Of a DNA stretch of 64,000 bases, positions 34,761-47,329 are shown piece after piece. Made by a program: the position numbers and the translations under genes. The notes under the pieces are model-generated. The model was given only the letters and a program-made list of their open reading frames with translations. It had not been told where the DNA came from and did no database searches. The DNA lies in NCBI RefSeq assembly GCF_000004195.4, contig NC_030684.2, positions 66,213,892 to 66,277,891 on the forward strand, given 5' to 3'. The number at the start of each line of letters is the position of its first letter. Within the stretch, counting starts at the first letter, position 1. Source of the stretch: Xenopus tropicalis (Eukaryota; Chordata; Amphibia; Anura; Pipidae).

Positions 34761-37700
34761 CATTTTATTTGCCAATCTGATCAAAGTTAATTATATGCTA
34801 CTGAAACATTGATGTCAATAACATTTTGCTATTTCTATTATTACTTTGCAAATTACCAAATAATTTCTCCAACCTCAGTGAAAATTTGTAATCTTTGTAA
34901 ATGGGTAATTTCAGCATGAAAGAAAACAAGTGAGTTGAACCATATCTGTAAAAATACTGTAATTCTTGATTAATCAACCAAATATTTTGTCAAAAACCAG
35001 TCAAAGCCTTGGATCTCTAATATTTTTAACATAAGAGTTTTCCTGTATTGTGTGAGTGACAAGAAAATTGAAAATGAGTATTGCTGTAAAATGCATTAAC
35101 ATATTTCTATTTTCAGTTTCCTTGAACTTGAACTCTAAGCACTCCTTTGGTAATAATAAAATAGAATATAATTTAACATAAAAATATTGCGTTATTTCTA
35201 AAGTAATTAAAAATGTAAATAATTGATTATATTTCACTTTATTGTTTGTTTACTTGTACATCTCAGAACATCCTTTGTGTAATTAAGGTGAAACATTAAT
35301 TACATTGTCTTTGCTTACAGAAAACAAGGGATATGCTATTCTATAAAACTGCAGGAGGTGGTTAATTAGCAATATCAGCATGAAATTCATAGCAAACTAA
35401 CACATGCATTTTTAATTTGATACCTTAAAAAAAAGCAGATCCCTCTCTAATTTGTAAAAGATGGACAGACTTTCTGCAGAAGGATTTATTTTGGCTTTAA
35501 TAATAAATGTACTGCAACACTAACACCAAAGGTTATGAATAGTTTTTAGCCCCTAAAGAACACCGAAGCAAGAATAAAAGTGATGGCATTATACTAATGG
35601 GTCTTATGCTCAAAAGCTTTTGAATCTTGATTAATATATAGTAAATTATCATTAAACCACTGAACCATTCCATTATTTATGTGCAGGGGTGTCCAATAAT
35701 GGTATTTCAATAAGCTAATCTAAAACATGATTTCCAGGTGGGATTTAGTCGGTAGTGAAGTTTATACAGTGTCATAGAGCACTGGTACATGCAACAGAAA
35801 CATTCACTACTAAGTTTGCAAAGATTCTCATTCATCCAGGTTATGGTACTGTATATCAGTAGTAATAAGTCAAATCAACTGGACTTTGATTTGAAGTGCC
35901 TGTGTCCTGTTCTAAATCTTTTTTTCTTTGATAATAACTAATACATGAGTTTATAGCATAAATCGAAAACACCAATATCTACATGTAGGTTATTTTAAGT
36001 GTAGATAATTGATTTTACCAACTAATATTGATTAGAAAATATTCTTTTGAAATAAAAGATTAAAAAAATGAAGGTTAAAAAAAATTCAGACAAGCTTTGA
36101 CTGTAGCTATAACCCAGACTTATGGGCACTTTTTATTTTAACCCCTCTCAGTATATACAACAAATACATGATTGGTTTGCATTGATTGTCTAAAAGAAAT
36201 GGTGTTGCAATCAATGAAGGAAACTAAGGAAATATCTTAAAACAATCTAGTTTTATTGAAATGAACATGTGCAGAGTAAAAACTTCCAACAATTATGAAT
36301 TAGCATTAAAATAAGTATTAATATAATATTAACTCTACCAGGGGGATGTTGTTGTTCTTGTTATTTCACTCATCTAATATATTACAAAATAAGTTCCAAA
36401 GATTTTCCAATAGTGCCCCATGAAAGCCATGTTGAAAAACTTAAAATAACACTGCATGGTTGACTTGTGTAAACTAAAAATGATTGTGTCTTATATGAGG
36501 CACTATTTAGCCAAGGCGCAATTTATTTGTTGTGCTGTCAAAGATTTCACTTATCTAACTGTACAGCAAGCACATAAATCTTATAGTGTTTAAGAATGCT
36601 CATTCATAAAACCTTTTTACACATTACAAGACATCTTACTAATACTGCATAATTCATTGGAATTAAACTATAACTTAAGCCACTGAATGTAAGTATTACT
36701 AAACAGATACTGCCCTAAGTTATTTTTACACAATAAAGACATCTGTGAAGGCCTTTATTTCAGTAAAACTAGCAGAAATTAAGTTACTATCAGTAAGAAT
36801 ACATATACAGTACATATACATACACACATGTAAAATCAATGAACAACATTCTGATATGTCTAAAAGTGATTTTAAAATGCTTCTCTGTGACTAGTTGCAG
36901 TCCTACTGAATTTGGAGCTAATCACAGAAAAGACATTCTGATATATTAATGGACCTATCTGGATGTGTTTTGCTTTCATCATCACAGGCTGGAGTTAGGT
37001 GGTTTAGGACCGCAGCTATGTTTCATATTATCATCCAACCATAAAGATCAGCAGAAAAGGATTGGAGGTTTTTAAAAACACTTATGATTTTACCAGTTTT
37101 TGGTACTTTTAACTGTGATTCCAGATTAGTTTTGCCTCAGATATATTCTTACCTGACATGAACATTTGTAAAACAAGGTAAACAGTTTAAGTAGCCAAAA
37201 TTTGCTGTTTAAATAATAAAATAACAAAGTTATTTTAAAAGAAATGCTGGCGCAAAACAAATTTACAAAAAAAGTGGGTTTGTATGAACTCAAGATAGAC
37301 CAAAGAATGTGACCTGGGAGGGAAAGCTAGTGAGGTGAGAAAATAAATATCACTTTATGCCACAGGGTTTAGCTATAACAGTTTGGAAACATGTAGAGGT
37401 GCCTCTTTATTCTCATTTCCCAGAACAAATTGTAATAAATTGCTATTTAACAAAACATTATATTTAATTACATGGTATAATTAGTATAAAGACAAGAAAT
37501 ATTAATGTTTGACAGAGAAGGTCACATATTTAAGTGGGGTTAAGTGGGGGCAAATATAATTGCGGATGTGGTTAGTGTGTGATAGGGAGGTTATAATGTG
37601 TTCACTAACCAAGGTTTGGCCATCTCTGCCCGCAATACTAAAGGAAGGTCACATCTGTTTCAATATCATTCTTATGAAGGCAATGTCTCATTCACATGCC

Positions 37701-38523
37701 CACTAGATTATTTATTTACCCAATCTTCCCCCCAAGATCCTTTAGAAGCCAAAACAAAAGCAAATATAAAAAGAGAATTTTCTTTCTGTGCCCAACTGTG
37801 TAAAATTGTTTTTCTCAGCTTACAATAAATGTTTAGCCCTTGGTTATACACTTGTACACTGGATATACTTTTTGGTGTATTTGAGATGATTTAGCCTTCA
37901 TTTTGCTAAAGTGCACATGCAAAAGTCTGTCTTGGCACCCTTTGCAGTGGTTGGATTTCATCCAGAATGAAAGGATTTAGATTTGGCACATTTTAATAAA
38001 ACATCTTTCACAACTGGAAAGCCTGTTCTTAATCCATCTTTATTCATTCCAATAATGCTGTGGAATGTAACCTCTTCAGCACTAGAGGGGACAGTATTAT
38101 TCACAATATGCCACAGGACCATGTTCAGTCTGGAGGATTTAGTGATTAGACCATGTAATTTTAAATCTTAAATCTCAGTTTTATGAAATAAGCATATAAC
38201 ATATATAACAATATAACTATATTAGTTAAATTGTTTGTATCCCCCCTCATATTAGGATATCTTTGCTCTTATAATGTAGTTTAAGCATGGCTTCATTTTC
38301 CTTATATATTTTATGTGAAAAATTGCCATAGCGTTTGTATTTCTTTTTCGTGCCTAGTTTGATTACAAGAAAAATAATCAACAAACACATTTATATCTGA
38401 CCAGCGAACATACATGATGAGAAAGGAACTTTGCTGTAATTAAGTACATCCAGACTATATGACTGAACAAATAAGCGTGACTCAGTATATAGATAAAGTT
38501 GTTTTTCTTACATTTTTTTTTAG
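34761..38523. other. No gene seen upstream of the htr2c exon
   Basis: AT-rich sequence with no recognised repeat and no exon of the receptor N-terminus. A weak CTCF-like word (GCACTAGAGGGGAC) lies near 38079. Confidence 0.6.
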
Positions 38524-38724
38524 ATTATGCTTGGCCCTTGCCACGGAAACTGTGCCCTATATGGATTTCATTGGATGTCCTCTTTTCTACTGCATCTATC
38601 ATGCATCTGTGTGCAATCTCTCTTGACCGTTATGTAGCAATCCGTAACCCAATAGAACACAGCCGTTTCAATTCCCGGACTAAAGCTATGATGAAAATTG
38701 CTGCCGTCTGGACTATTTCAATAG
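38524..38724 (+). CDS. htr2c: htr2c internal coding exon (TM3, DRY, ICL2, start of TM4)
   Basis: Encodes part of the 5-HT2C serotonin receptor, a Gq-coupled class A GPCR of the plasma membrane. The exon follows a pyrimidine-rich acceptor ending TAG at 38521-38523 and ends at donor ATAG|GTAAGC, so it is 201 nt with phase-1 boundaries. Visible features are WPLP, the extracellular TM3 cysteine (KLCPIW), the amine-binding aspartate of TM3 (ISLDVLFS, codon 38574-38576), the DRY motif (codons 38625-38633) and the ICL2 [16 protein letters not shown]. The wording [10 protein letters not shown] and KLCPIW fits 5-HT2C better than 5-HT2A. The intron positions match, from memory, the mammalian exon carrying the RNA-editing sites. 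Translation gives genome-encoded I-N-I at the three positions edited in mammals. Earlier exons are not visible in this window. Confidence 0.96.
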
Positions 38725-41702
38725 GTAAGCTATACAATATGTCAACTGCAGGCAACTATACCATTCACAATGCTTCACATTTATATGTTAAATTTCTATC
38801 GTCTGTATAAAATGGCCTAGAAAAAATAAATAAAAAATGTAGGGGCTAAATTCTGAACTTTTTTTCTTTTTAACAAGTGGTAATGACAGTTATTAAAAAG
38901 AAATTGAGCTGTTAGTTTTTACAATAATTTTCAAAGTTACTACTGATTCATTCTATTGTAAAAGATGTGTTTAGCAAACTTGTCGGAAAGTGCCCACAGA
39001 AGAAAATTTCATTTAATTCAACACAATACTTGTTATTTGTGGAATTTTTGGAATTGGTAGGATGTTACAGTTCACAGTAATGTTTACTTAACCTTAAAGA
39101 AGGAAAGATAAAAACTAAGTAAGCTTTATCAGAAAGGTAAATGTAAAGACAGCCATAAGCAGTCTCAGAAATGATGCACTGAGTCCTATCAAAAGAAACA
39201 GGATTTCTTGTCTCCTTTTTTGTAAACATGTTCTTCGGGTACCTGACTTCCTCTCAGAAAAATCCTTCATTCCTGGGGCCGGAGTCTGCGCAGTTCTCTC
39301 CTCTCTCCCTTATCCTGCTCCCACTCCCACAAGAATGCATAAGAACTCCCTCCCCCCTCCCTTAGGAATGTGTGATCTGAGCTACCAACAGCTACAGCTG
39401 TAGCAGGAAGCTACTAAGACCACACTAAAATGGCAGCTGTTATCTTAAACAGAGGGAGCTTCTAGGGCTCTTTACTACAGTTTGATAAAGCTTTCTGCAG
39501 AATAGAGTGTTCTAGCTTGCACTGTGGTGAATCTATTGGCAGTAAAATGCCTTTAAAGAAAGACTGCTCAAAGCATGAAATAATACATTCATTGCTTAAA
39601 TAGATGTATCAATTTATTAAACACTTTTTATCAGATTTTATCAAATGTATCCCTTATTTACCATAATGTAAATACTTTCAATACGTAAATTGTGATTTAA
39701 CAATCTCTTGGAGCACCACATGCATCAAGTTTTAGGGAGGCCAACAAAAACCTGTGCAAACTGGTGCATAGTGGTGCAACAACCCAAACCTGAAACCCCC
39801 AGCATGCTATTTAAAAACTATATAACAGCTCTGACTTTCATGACCAGACCTTTCATGACCAGACCTTTCATTTAGTAGAAAGGTGTCAAATTCATTCTGC
39901 AGTCTGTTGAGGGGATACATAATCAAAGTGGAAATACAAACTATAATATGTATGTTAATATTTGAGCCAAAAGAAAACAAAACATGATGAGAGAATGGGA
40001 GTTGTGAAAGAATGTTGCTATCATTTGATTTACTTTTCACTTTGATTCATTTTTGCTTTTTTGTGTGGCCAAGGTGAAAAAAAGCCTTTTCCAGAAGATT
40101 TTGCCTAAATATAAAAAATATATTTTGAACAAATTTTTCTAAAAACTGTTTTTTTTTGTCCTGGGACAAACATTTTCAGCTATTTTAGTTCAGAAACAAT
40201 TAGTGATGAGTGTGTCTGTCCTGAAACTTTGAAAAGATTAGCAAAAAGCAAAAAGTGTGCCTGAAATGAAAGGCGACCGAGTATTTACCTTTAAAAAGAA
40301 AGGCTCATTACTGCACACCACAAGTACGTAATATAGATACCCCTGGATCCACCTTGCCCCTGAGAGGTCTGGAACACAAGAATACATGTTAGTGTTAGGG
40401 AAGTAGAAAATACAGGGACACAATTCTTCTAGCATCAAGTCTCTTTTCTTATTTGAGCTTCTCTGTAACTCACATAATCAAGATTGTTGTAGGTTACCCA
40501 TCCACCCTTTTCAGATCTACCACATGTATAGTAGACCTGAGGTGTTACTTCGTATGTATGATGTAGCTACTGCACAATTATCCACATAGTTTCTTTTTGG
40601 TTGCTTTGGGTTATTGAAGACAGGGAAAAATAAGGAAAATTTAGAAAGCCAATCTTCTGCAAGTTTCATATTCTTATGTTACCATACATACAGCATGCTG
40701 TTTAAATGAAAAGCTAACTTTTTTTTTAGTTCCAGATTATTGCGGTAGCATGGTCAGTTCACATACTGTAGAATTAATTCATTATACAGTATATATTTTT
40801 ATTTTTTTGGACCGTACTTTCCATAAATTGTCTGATTCAAATATGATAATATTCCTAGTTCCTTGTGATTTTGAGATCTTATGTCTTCAGCTTATCTTAG
40901 ATTTAAGAAGAAAATGGACCATTTTAATCAAAAAAGTGCACTTTTTTGACTGACATGGTCCAGTTTGAGTTTGTATCTGTTGATTCTACACTATTAATAC
41001 TGGGTTTGTGATGGGAAGTACGTAGATTACAGCATACAACTGGGAGGAAGGTTGCATTAATGTTATAGCTTACTGTGGACAGTGCACAAGCATATATTGT
41101 AGAATGACTATTAAAGTCGAACAATGCAATATATTCAGTTATATGAGCAGATGGCATAAAAAAAGAAGTATATAAACACACCCGTTAGATATATACCCAC
41201 CATGGTTTCTTTGGTTTGAATAGGTAAATTGTTACCTTACCTACTGGAGGTATTGGAAACCTTATAGGGAAATTCATTATGCAGATAGAGGCCATGTCCC
41301 ACACAGTCTGTTCTAATTAACAGCAATTCTAATTTATTTGTAATGGTTTCCTTTTTTCAGTAAGCATGGGCCCACAGGTTCCGATATAGTAAATACAGCT
41401 TTGTATACTGTTAAACCGTATGTTCATCATATTCTGGAGGGTTAAAAATTAAAAATTGTAAAAAGTTAATTCATTTTCCATTTCCTTCAGGACTGAATAA
41501 TCTAAACCTCCATATAAGTCACCCAAATACCTGTAAAATAAAAGCAGAATAGCTGCTTTAAGTTGTTCTTATGAATATCAAAATTGCTAGAGGAAATCTT
41601 TCTTTAAACATTTTTTATAAAATATTTAGCTGCAATTTTAATTCGGATTATTATATATAAGTATGAGAAAAACATAACCCATTTGTTTAATTTTACTTCC
41701 AG
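38725..41702 (+). other. htr2c: htr2c intron between the last two coding exons
   Basis: A 2,978-bp intron with GTAAGC donor and TTCCAG acceptor. It contains a T2-type MITE at 39094-39556; the rest is AT-rich with no recognisable gene. The first 150 bases show no obvious complement to the exon stretch around GTAGCAATCCGTAACC, unlike the mammalian intron, where an editing complementary sequence lies close to the donor. Confidence 0.9.
39094..39556 (+). mobile_element. T2-type MITE in the last htr2c intron
   Basis: TTAAAGAAGGAAAGAT to AAATGCCTTTAA with TTAA at both ends. Shares blocks with 31126-31755 but lacks the hAT insertion. Confidence 0.82.
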
Positions 41703-42538
41703 GTATTTCAATGCCAGTGCCTGTGATTGGCCTACAGGATGACTCCAGGGTTTTTGTGAATAGCAGCTGTGTTTTGAATGATGAAAACTTTGTACTTTTG
41801 GGATCATTTGTGGCATTTTTTATTCCTCTCATCATAATGGTGTTCACATATTGCCTGACCATTCAGGTACTTCAAAAGCAAGCTACAGTGTTCATGTATG
41901 AAGAAGTTCCAAAGCAGAGAAGGAGCAGTGTTAACTGTCTGAAGAAAGAAAATAACACAGAAAACATTTCCATGATTCAGAATCATGAGGCAGCATCACA
42001 TTTAAACTCTCCTATTAACAAAGAAGGAGCTCTTTTCCGCAAAGGAACAATGCAGTCAATTAACAATGAACGTAGAGCTTCTAAGGTTCTTGGGATAGTC
42101 TTCTTCTTGTTTTTGATCATGTGGTGTCCTTTCTTTATCACAAATATCATGTCTGTACTTTGCAAAGAGGCATGTGATAATGAACTCATGGTTGAACTTC
42201 TGAATGTATTTGTATGGGTTGGTTATGTTTCTTCAGGAATTAACCCACTAGTCTACACACTTTTTAATAGAACATATCGTAGAGCTTTTGCCAGTTACAT
42301 CCGTTGTCAGTATTATAATAGCAAAAAGACAATGTTGCAGCAAAACCAATGTCAACACAATGCTACATCAACAGCAATGTATGGCAAGGACCTTAATTTG
42401 AATAGCTATAGAAATGGCAATGAACTAACAAGTGTGGACATGGACGAAACTGAAGAAGCAATAGAAATGCAGCCTGGGATTTCAGAACTATCTATAAACA
42501 ATTCCAATGTTGTAAGTGAAAGAGTTAGTTGTGTGTGA
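41703..42538 (+). CDS. htr2c: htr2c last coding exon (TM4-TM7 and C-tail)
   Basis: Last coding exon of the 5-HT2C receptor. The acceptor is TTACTTCCAG at 41693-41702; the first two bases complete the glycine codon split at the previous exon, and a TGA stop lies at 42536-42538. It encodes the end of TM4 and ECL2 (MPVPVIGLQDDSRVF, with SSCVLNDENF supplying the ECL2 cysteine and an NSS glycosylation sequon), TM5 (SFVAFFIPL), a long ICL3, TM6 (MWCPFFITN), TM7 (NPLVYTLFN, the NPxxY box) and a cytoplasmic tail ending VVSERVSCV. The tail wording VVSER is 5-HT2C-like, while the last residues SCV resemble 5-HT2A; either form is a class I PDZ ligand. The mid-ICL3 (about VFMYEE to GALFRK) differs strongly from the mammalian 2C sequence I remember. 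The reading frame is intact. Confidence 0.97.
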
Positions 42539-42970
42539 GGAAAGTTCCCGCAGGAAAATATAAAAACGTATTTGTCAAAATTATATTACAAAATATATCA
42601 TGTAAAAATGTAAATATTTCTTCAGAGCAGACATTTTTTTATTACATTTCTGCAATCTTTTGTGTTGATTGAGCCCCAGTATTAATATATTTCCTGTTGT
42701 AATAGATAAAGGAGCAGTTATTTTAATTACATAATGGATATAATGTTAACTTTCTTTCCAAATGCATGAAATTGCTAAGAATACATTGGAACATTTCAGT
42801 GTCCTTCAAGCACTGAACTGTAGACATTCATAAATTATATTGATAAATGTAAGTTTCATAAACATTTGAAGTGATGCCATCTTGTATGCATGAGTTTCAA
42901 AATGGGGTAAGGAAATTCTACATTTTTCAAGATATTTATTTTAAATAAAGCTGGAAAACGATTGTGACCA
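42539..42970 (+). other. htr2c: htr2c 3' UTR, proximal part
   Basis: Sequence directly after the TGA stop. An AATAAA hexamer at 42944-42949 could end a short 3' UTR of about 430 nt. The real 3' end is not shown by sequence alone; a longer UTR reaching the hairpin at 43017-43070 is possible. Confidence 0.45.
42944..42949 (+). terminator. Candidate polyadenylation signal AATAAA of htr2c
   Basis: First canonical AATAAA after the htr2c stop, 406 bases downstream. Such hexamers are common in AT-rich DNA, so this is only a candidate. Confidence 0.4.
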
Positions 42971-43016
42971 AACTGCAACAACATTGATTGGTTTGATTTT
43001 ACTGATTTATTCTCTG

Positions 43017-43070
43017 TGGTTATGGAGTCAGTTGTTATTGGGCAAAAAAAAAAAACAGACTCCATAACCA
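43017..43070 (+). repeat. Inverted repeat with 13-bp perfect stem downstream of htr2c
   Basis: Arms TGGTTATGGAGTC (43017-43029) and GACTCCATAACCA (43058-43070) are exact reverse complements separated by 28 bases that include a poly-A run. If the htr2c 3' UTR extends this far, the RNA would form a hairpin. It could equally be a MITE scar. Confidence 0.6.
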
Positions 43071-43242
43071 TGTCTGATTGGAGTTGTTAAAATATTACTT
43101 GGGAACTATTTTCATAAAAAGACCACATTTAGCACAAAGACGATATTGTTAGCCATCTGGATGGTTATATCTGAAAAAGCCCTCTAATACCATAATCGAC
43201 AAATGACCAGATCCTTCTACTTTTGTCATATCAAGGATATTA

Positions 43243-43264
43243 TTGAATATATATATATATATAT
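43243..43264 (+). repeat. (AT)n microsatellite downstream of htr2c
   Basis: About ten AT units. Confidence 0.8.
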
Positions 43265-43579
43265 AAGTACCTAAAATGGCCTAATAAACCTCTTACTTCA
43301 AAATACTTTTAAACTGTTCAGGTTTGAACCAGAAATTATCCACATAAACTTATTGTTGTCATCTCTGTGTGAAAAGATATATAGGCCACACATGTAACAG
43401 TTATTGTGTACAAAAGATGTAGCTATAGATCCTATTTCATTTACCTTGGTGGCAGGTAGTTGACAGATCCACTCAACTGGATATCCTTTACCAGTTCAAT
43501 GCGATTGGCTGACTACTGCCTGACTAATGAGCCCTAATCCATTAAGCTAAGCTGAATAATGCAAGATATAAGTGAGTGT

Positions 43580-43851
43580 TATTGATGAGCAAATGTGTCC
43601 CGTTTTGCTTTGCCGAAAAAATTTGTGAAACTACAGAAAAATGTGCTGGTGTCATGTGACTTTTTCTCGCAAGCAACCTTTTGCCTATTTTGCAGTGACC
43701 ACACCCATTTTGATGCATCTTTTTTTTTTTGACAAGTGGCAAATTTTTTTGCAGCAAATTTTCATGGAAGTTTCACAAAACAATTTGCCAATGGCAAAAT
43801 GCAGAAATTCACTGCAAATCCATGCCTGCCAAAAAAATTCGCTCATGACTA
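43580..43851 (-). mobile_element. hAT-like MITE, reverse orientation
   Basis: Left end ATTGATGAGCAAATGTGTCC and right end AAAAAAATTCGCTCATGACT carry the family ends inverted. Flanks GTGAGTGT and GTGAGCAT match at 6 of 8 positions. Confidence 0.7.
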
Positions 43852-43865
43852 GTGAGCATCCTTGG

Positions 43866-44139
43866 AAGTCACGGCATGGATTTGCAGCGAAAACCCGCAT
43901 TTCAATACGATGACAAAATTAGTCAAGAAAAAAAGTTGAGACAAAAAAGATGAAAAAAAAATGCCCATTGACATTGCATTTAGAGTAAGAAAAACATCCA
44001 TTGAGTTTCATGCACTTAGAAAAGAAAAAATGTCAAGCATGAAAACAGTTGCCTATTGATTTTAATGCATTTCATGAATTTTTCGCTGTTTCACAAATTT
44101 TTCGGTGATGCGAAACAGGACAGATTCGCTTATCACTAG
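43866..44139 (+). mobile_element. Second hAT-like MITE directly adjacent
   Basis: CACGGCATGGATTTGCAGCG at the left and GACAGATTCGCTTATCACTA at the right. The left terminal repeat is lost, perhaps because it joined the neighbouring copy. Confidence 0.65.
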
Positions 44140-44689
44140 TTACAGCCATTGAAAGGGATTTTAAGAATATTTTGATTAGGATTTATACTTTTATATGTTA
44201 TCATCTCTCTGTATTAATTTAAGTAACCCTGACCTGGACAAATGATAAAACATGAGTAGCATGCAGCTAAGTCTATTATCACTGGGTTTGATCCAAAACA
44301 TCTCACTTCTATGCTTGCTGTCTGTAAAAAGCTAAATGCTTTTGGAGAATTCTGAAAATGTAGTTCATTAATTATTTAATGTTTTAGATTATATTTATCC
44401 CTATATTTATTTGTTGCTAATAGTTTGTTGATATTTTGACAAATCATTTCATGGAACACAGGTAATGAGTCAGACACCTTATCTCTGATCAGTGCTTACA
44501 TAGTATGTTAAAAATCTAACGATCCTGAAACTGCTGAAGAGGAGGCACTTTCTTTGAAAGAAAAAGTTGTCATTACCGTGACTGATTGTAAGAGATTTTT
44601 GAAAAAGCAACATAGGATTAGGCTTATGGTGGCCATCTTGTAAGACACTTATAGAAGTGCCATCAGAAACTTTAGGGCCACGCACAAGC

Positions 44690-45900
44690 TATTTATATAG
44701 CCCCCCCCCATGAACACAATCACACAGTTCTCAATTTTTGGCCATGCCCCTTGTGTGTACAATAGAAACATCTGATGTTACTCTATAATAAGCAGTTCAT
44801 ACAAAGAGTTCCATTGATTAATGTGCTAATAAGCCAGTTTATTGGGGGTCAGTTTGCCCTAAGTTTTACCCCTGCGGCATGTCATGTGCCTGCACACATA
44901 CTTTTTGAGAGGAAATTAGCTAAGGTAGGCAGGTAAACAGAGAATCTAGATCATAGAGACATGGCATGTCTTCTGGCAAAAACAGGTTTATTTTGGGCAA
45001 ACTCTTCCCATCATAAAGCTCACAGGACCCCAGTTCTATAGCATTTCAACAAAAAAAAATCAAAATGTTTCCTCGCTCTGGGACTCTCCAGGGTAACTTT
45101 CACATGCTGGAATCTTTTCCCAGGCTTCTCACCATCCCCAGCAACCTCCACGGTGACTCTTAAACTCGTGAACATGTAGGCTTTTCACTGAGCCCTGCTG
45201 GCTCTCCCCTCTTGGGATACCGGCTCACCTTCTGACAGCACCACACTTTCCTCCAACACCAGGTGGTCTCAGGAGAGCCATTTTGTTTTATTTGCTGCTC
45301 ACCTACAGCCTAATCAGGCAGTTACCTACAGCAGGGCAGTTGCAAACACTAAATAGACCATGGAATAGAACCTTACCAGGCATTTTCCCTGAAGCTAATT
45401 GTGAATCACCCTTCAACACTGATGAAAATACACCTAACAATGATCTTGTCATTGCATCTCTTAAACTCCTTCCCACCTACCTGCTCCTGCTCTGTGCTGT
45501 CATTGCTTAAAATGGATGTTACGTAGGTTTTTGCATAAGTCATGTAAACTGTATAACTTTTGGGGCCAATGATATTGCTGTAGGGCCTAATAAGTAGCCA
45601 GTAGTAGTTCATAAAAATGGTAAAAATAATCAATTTGCTAATAAGTCAGTATTTTAGTTGGAGGTTCAGTGAAGTTTATTTATAAGTCACGTAAGTTTGT
45701 TTGAAAGTGACTGGCCCTATAACCAGTCATTGCCTTATGATGTTTCTAGGCAGTTATTGAGGGAGTTATGTGACGTAAATTGCGTTAAGTTTTTGTGTAA
45801 CTTTATATGTAAAGTACACAATTTTCATAACTTTCGCAATTCAACTGGGCGCCCTTACAGAAGATTTCATTAGGACCGGCACAACACTACCGCCTCTCCC
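44690..45900. other. GC-richer block, unclassified repeat-like sequence
   Basis: Contains a C-run at 44701-44710, a stretch of GGGACTCTCC, CCAGGTGGTCTC and CGCCTCTCCCCCC words and higher GC than its surroundings. It resembles decayed LTR material, but I cannot find TG...CA ends or a coding remnant. Confidence 0.3.
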
Positions 45901-45985
45901 CCCGATGGTGGCCCTGCCTTTAAATAAATTATCCAGACCTTTTGAATGCTGTAATTTGCCAAGTAATCAAAGTTTTATTTGTAAG

Positions 45986-46189
45986 TAGTGATAAGCAACA
46001 CGTTTTAACAGATATGGATTTGCATCAAAATTCCACATTTCAGCATCAGTAAGTATTCTTGGGAAACCACAAAACACCCATAGATCCCAATGTATTCTGC
46101 GTGGACAAAGTTGCCAATAAAAAAAGTCCCCACCAAAAAAAATGCCCATTGACTTCAATGCAATTAACAAATTTTGTCACTCATCACTA
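45986..46189 (+). mobile_element. hAT-like MITE with perfect 8-bp duplication
   Basis: TAGTGATAAGC...ACTCATCACTA flanked by TTTGTAAG at 45978-45985 and 46190-46197. Confidence 0.87.
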
Positions 46190-47154
46190 TTTGTAAGCAA
46201 CTGTGAAAGATTTAGTTCTTTAAGTCAAATGACAACAGTTGTACTACTTAACATCTGAAATGTCAAGAAAATAAGAGTCAGTTGTAGACAAAATAATTTA
46301 TTTTTAGAGGAAATTATAGATTATAGAAAGTGAAAAATTGTGCATGATAGACCACTCAAGAAAGTAGAAGGTTTTCCATGATATCATGATTGTCTTACAA
46401 ATTTGCAGCCATCTGTGAAACATATTGTGTATTCAGTCATGGGTACAGAGTCATCAAGGTACTCTGGAATTGGTAAGTAGATAAGAATAACAATTCTAAC
46501 ATTAAATTACACATATCAAAGCACATAAGCAGAATGACCCAAACACTTGGTGCATCGTTGTACCTGTATCTTTTTCCGGTTATTGTGCTATAGTGAATAT
46601 ACCCTAAATCAGGTAATGACTGTCACATAATACTATTTTTCTACCAAAGGTGAACACAGGTTAACTTCTGCACCTGGTGTGTCTGTGCAAACATGGCAGA
46701 TTTCAGCCAGAAAATGTTAGCATGCATTTTTAGCCAAAATCTGTCCAGTATATACAAAGACAGGTAGACCACATGTGTATGATAGGGTCCTAAAGAGAAA
46801 AGTACTATTTGACATCTACATGACTAGCCAAATGGCATTGGTCAAATTAGAAAAGATTTACTATTGCTTCCTACAAACAAAAGAAAAATATTACATTATT
46901 AAGATATTGTATTACCCGTTTCCTAAGGTGCCCACACATGTGCCAGGGCCCGCAGTGTAGCGGCAATGTTATCAGGAGATGCACTGAGGATGACCATATC
47001 TAAAACTGCCATAATGTGTGCATTTCCCAGGTACCAACAAAAACCACCATAAATATAAATGCCAAGGATCTACTGAGCAGTTTTATACCCAGTATACAAA
47101 ATTACTAGGATTACATAACTATTAAGCTTATTTATTATTTTTACCAAACTCGAA

Positions 47155-47226
47155 TGTTTGTATGTATGTATGTATGTATATCTTTATTTATAATGCGGTA
47201 CTTCTGTACGCAGCGCTGTACAGTAG
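47155..47226 (-). mobile_element. Terminal fragment of the same LINE 3' end, with TATG repeats
   Basis: (TGTA)n followed by TATCTTTATTTATAATGCGG and TACGCAGCGCTGTACAGTAG, which match 30465-30525. Confidence 0.7.
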
Positions 47227-47329
47227 TTTGCTTATTTATTTTAAAAAATTGAATATAAAAATCTTGATTGAATTAAACCATGAAAAAACTTAAATTTATC
47301 ATCACTTTCAATAGGTCTACAAACTCTCA

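Larger units (their letters stand above)
1..38523 (+). other. htr2c: Probable large upstream intron of htr2c
   Basis: The exon at 38524 starts in phase 1 and needs an upstream exon encoding the N-terminus, TM1 and TM2. No reading frame in 1-38523 resembles that part of a 5-HT2 receptor, so the upstream exon should lie left of the window and this stretch is inferred to be intron. The coding found here belongs to transposable elements only. Confidence 0.6.

Noticed and set aside
38524..42538. Identification as htr2a
   Set aside because: The SCV tail recalls 5-HT2A, but [36 protein letters not shown] and VVSER fit 5-HT2C clearly better.
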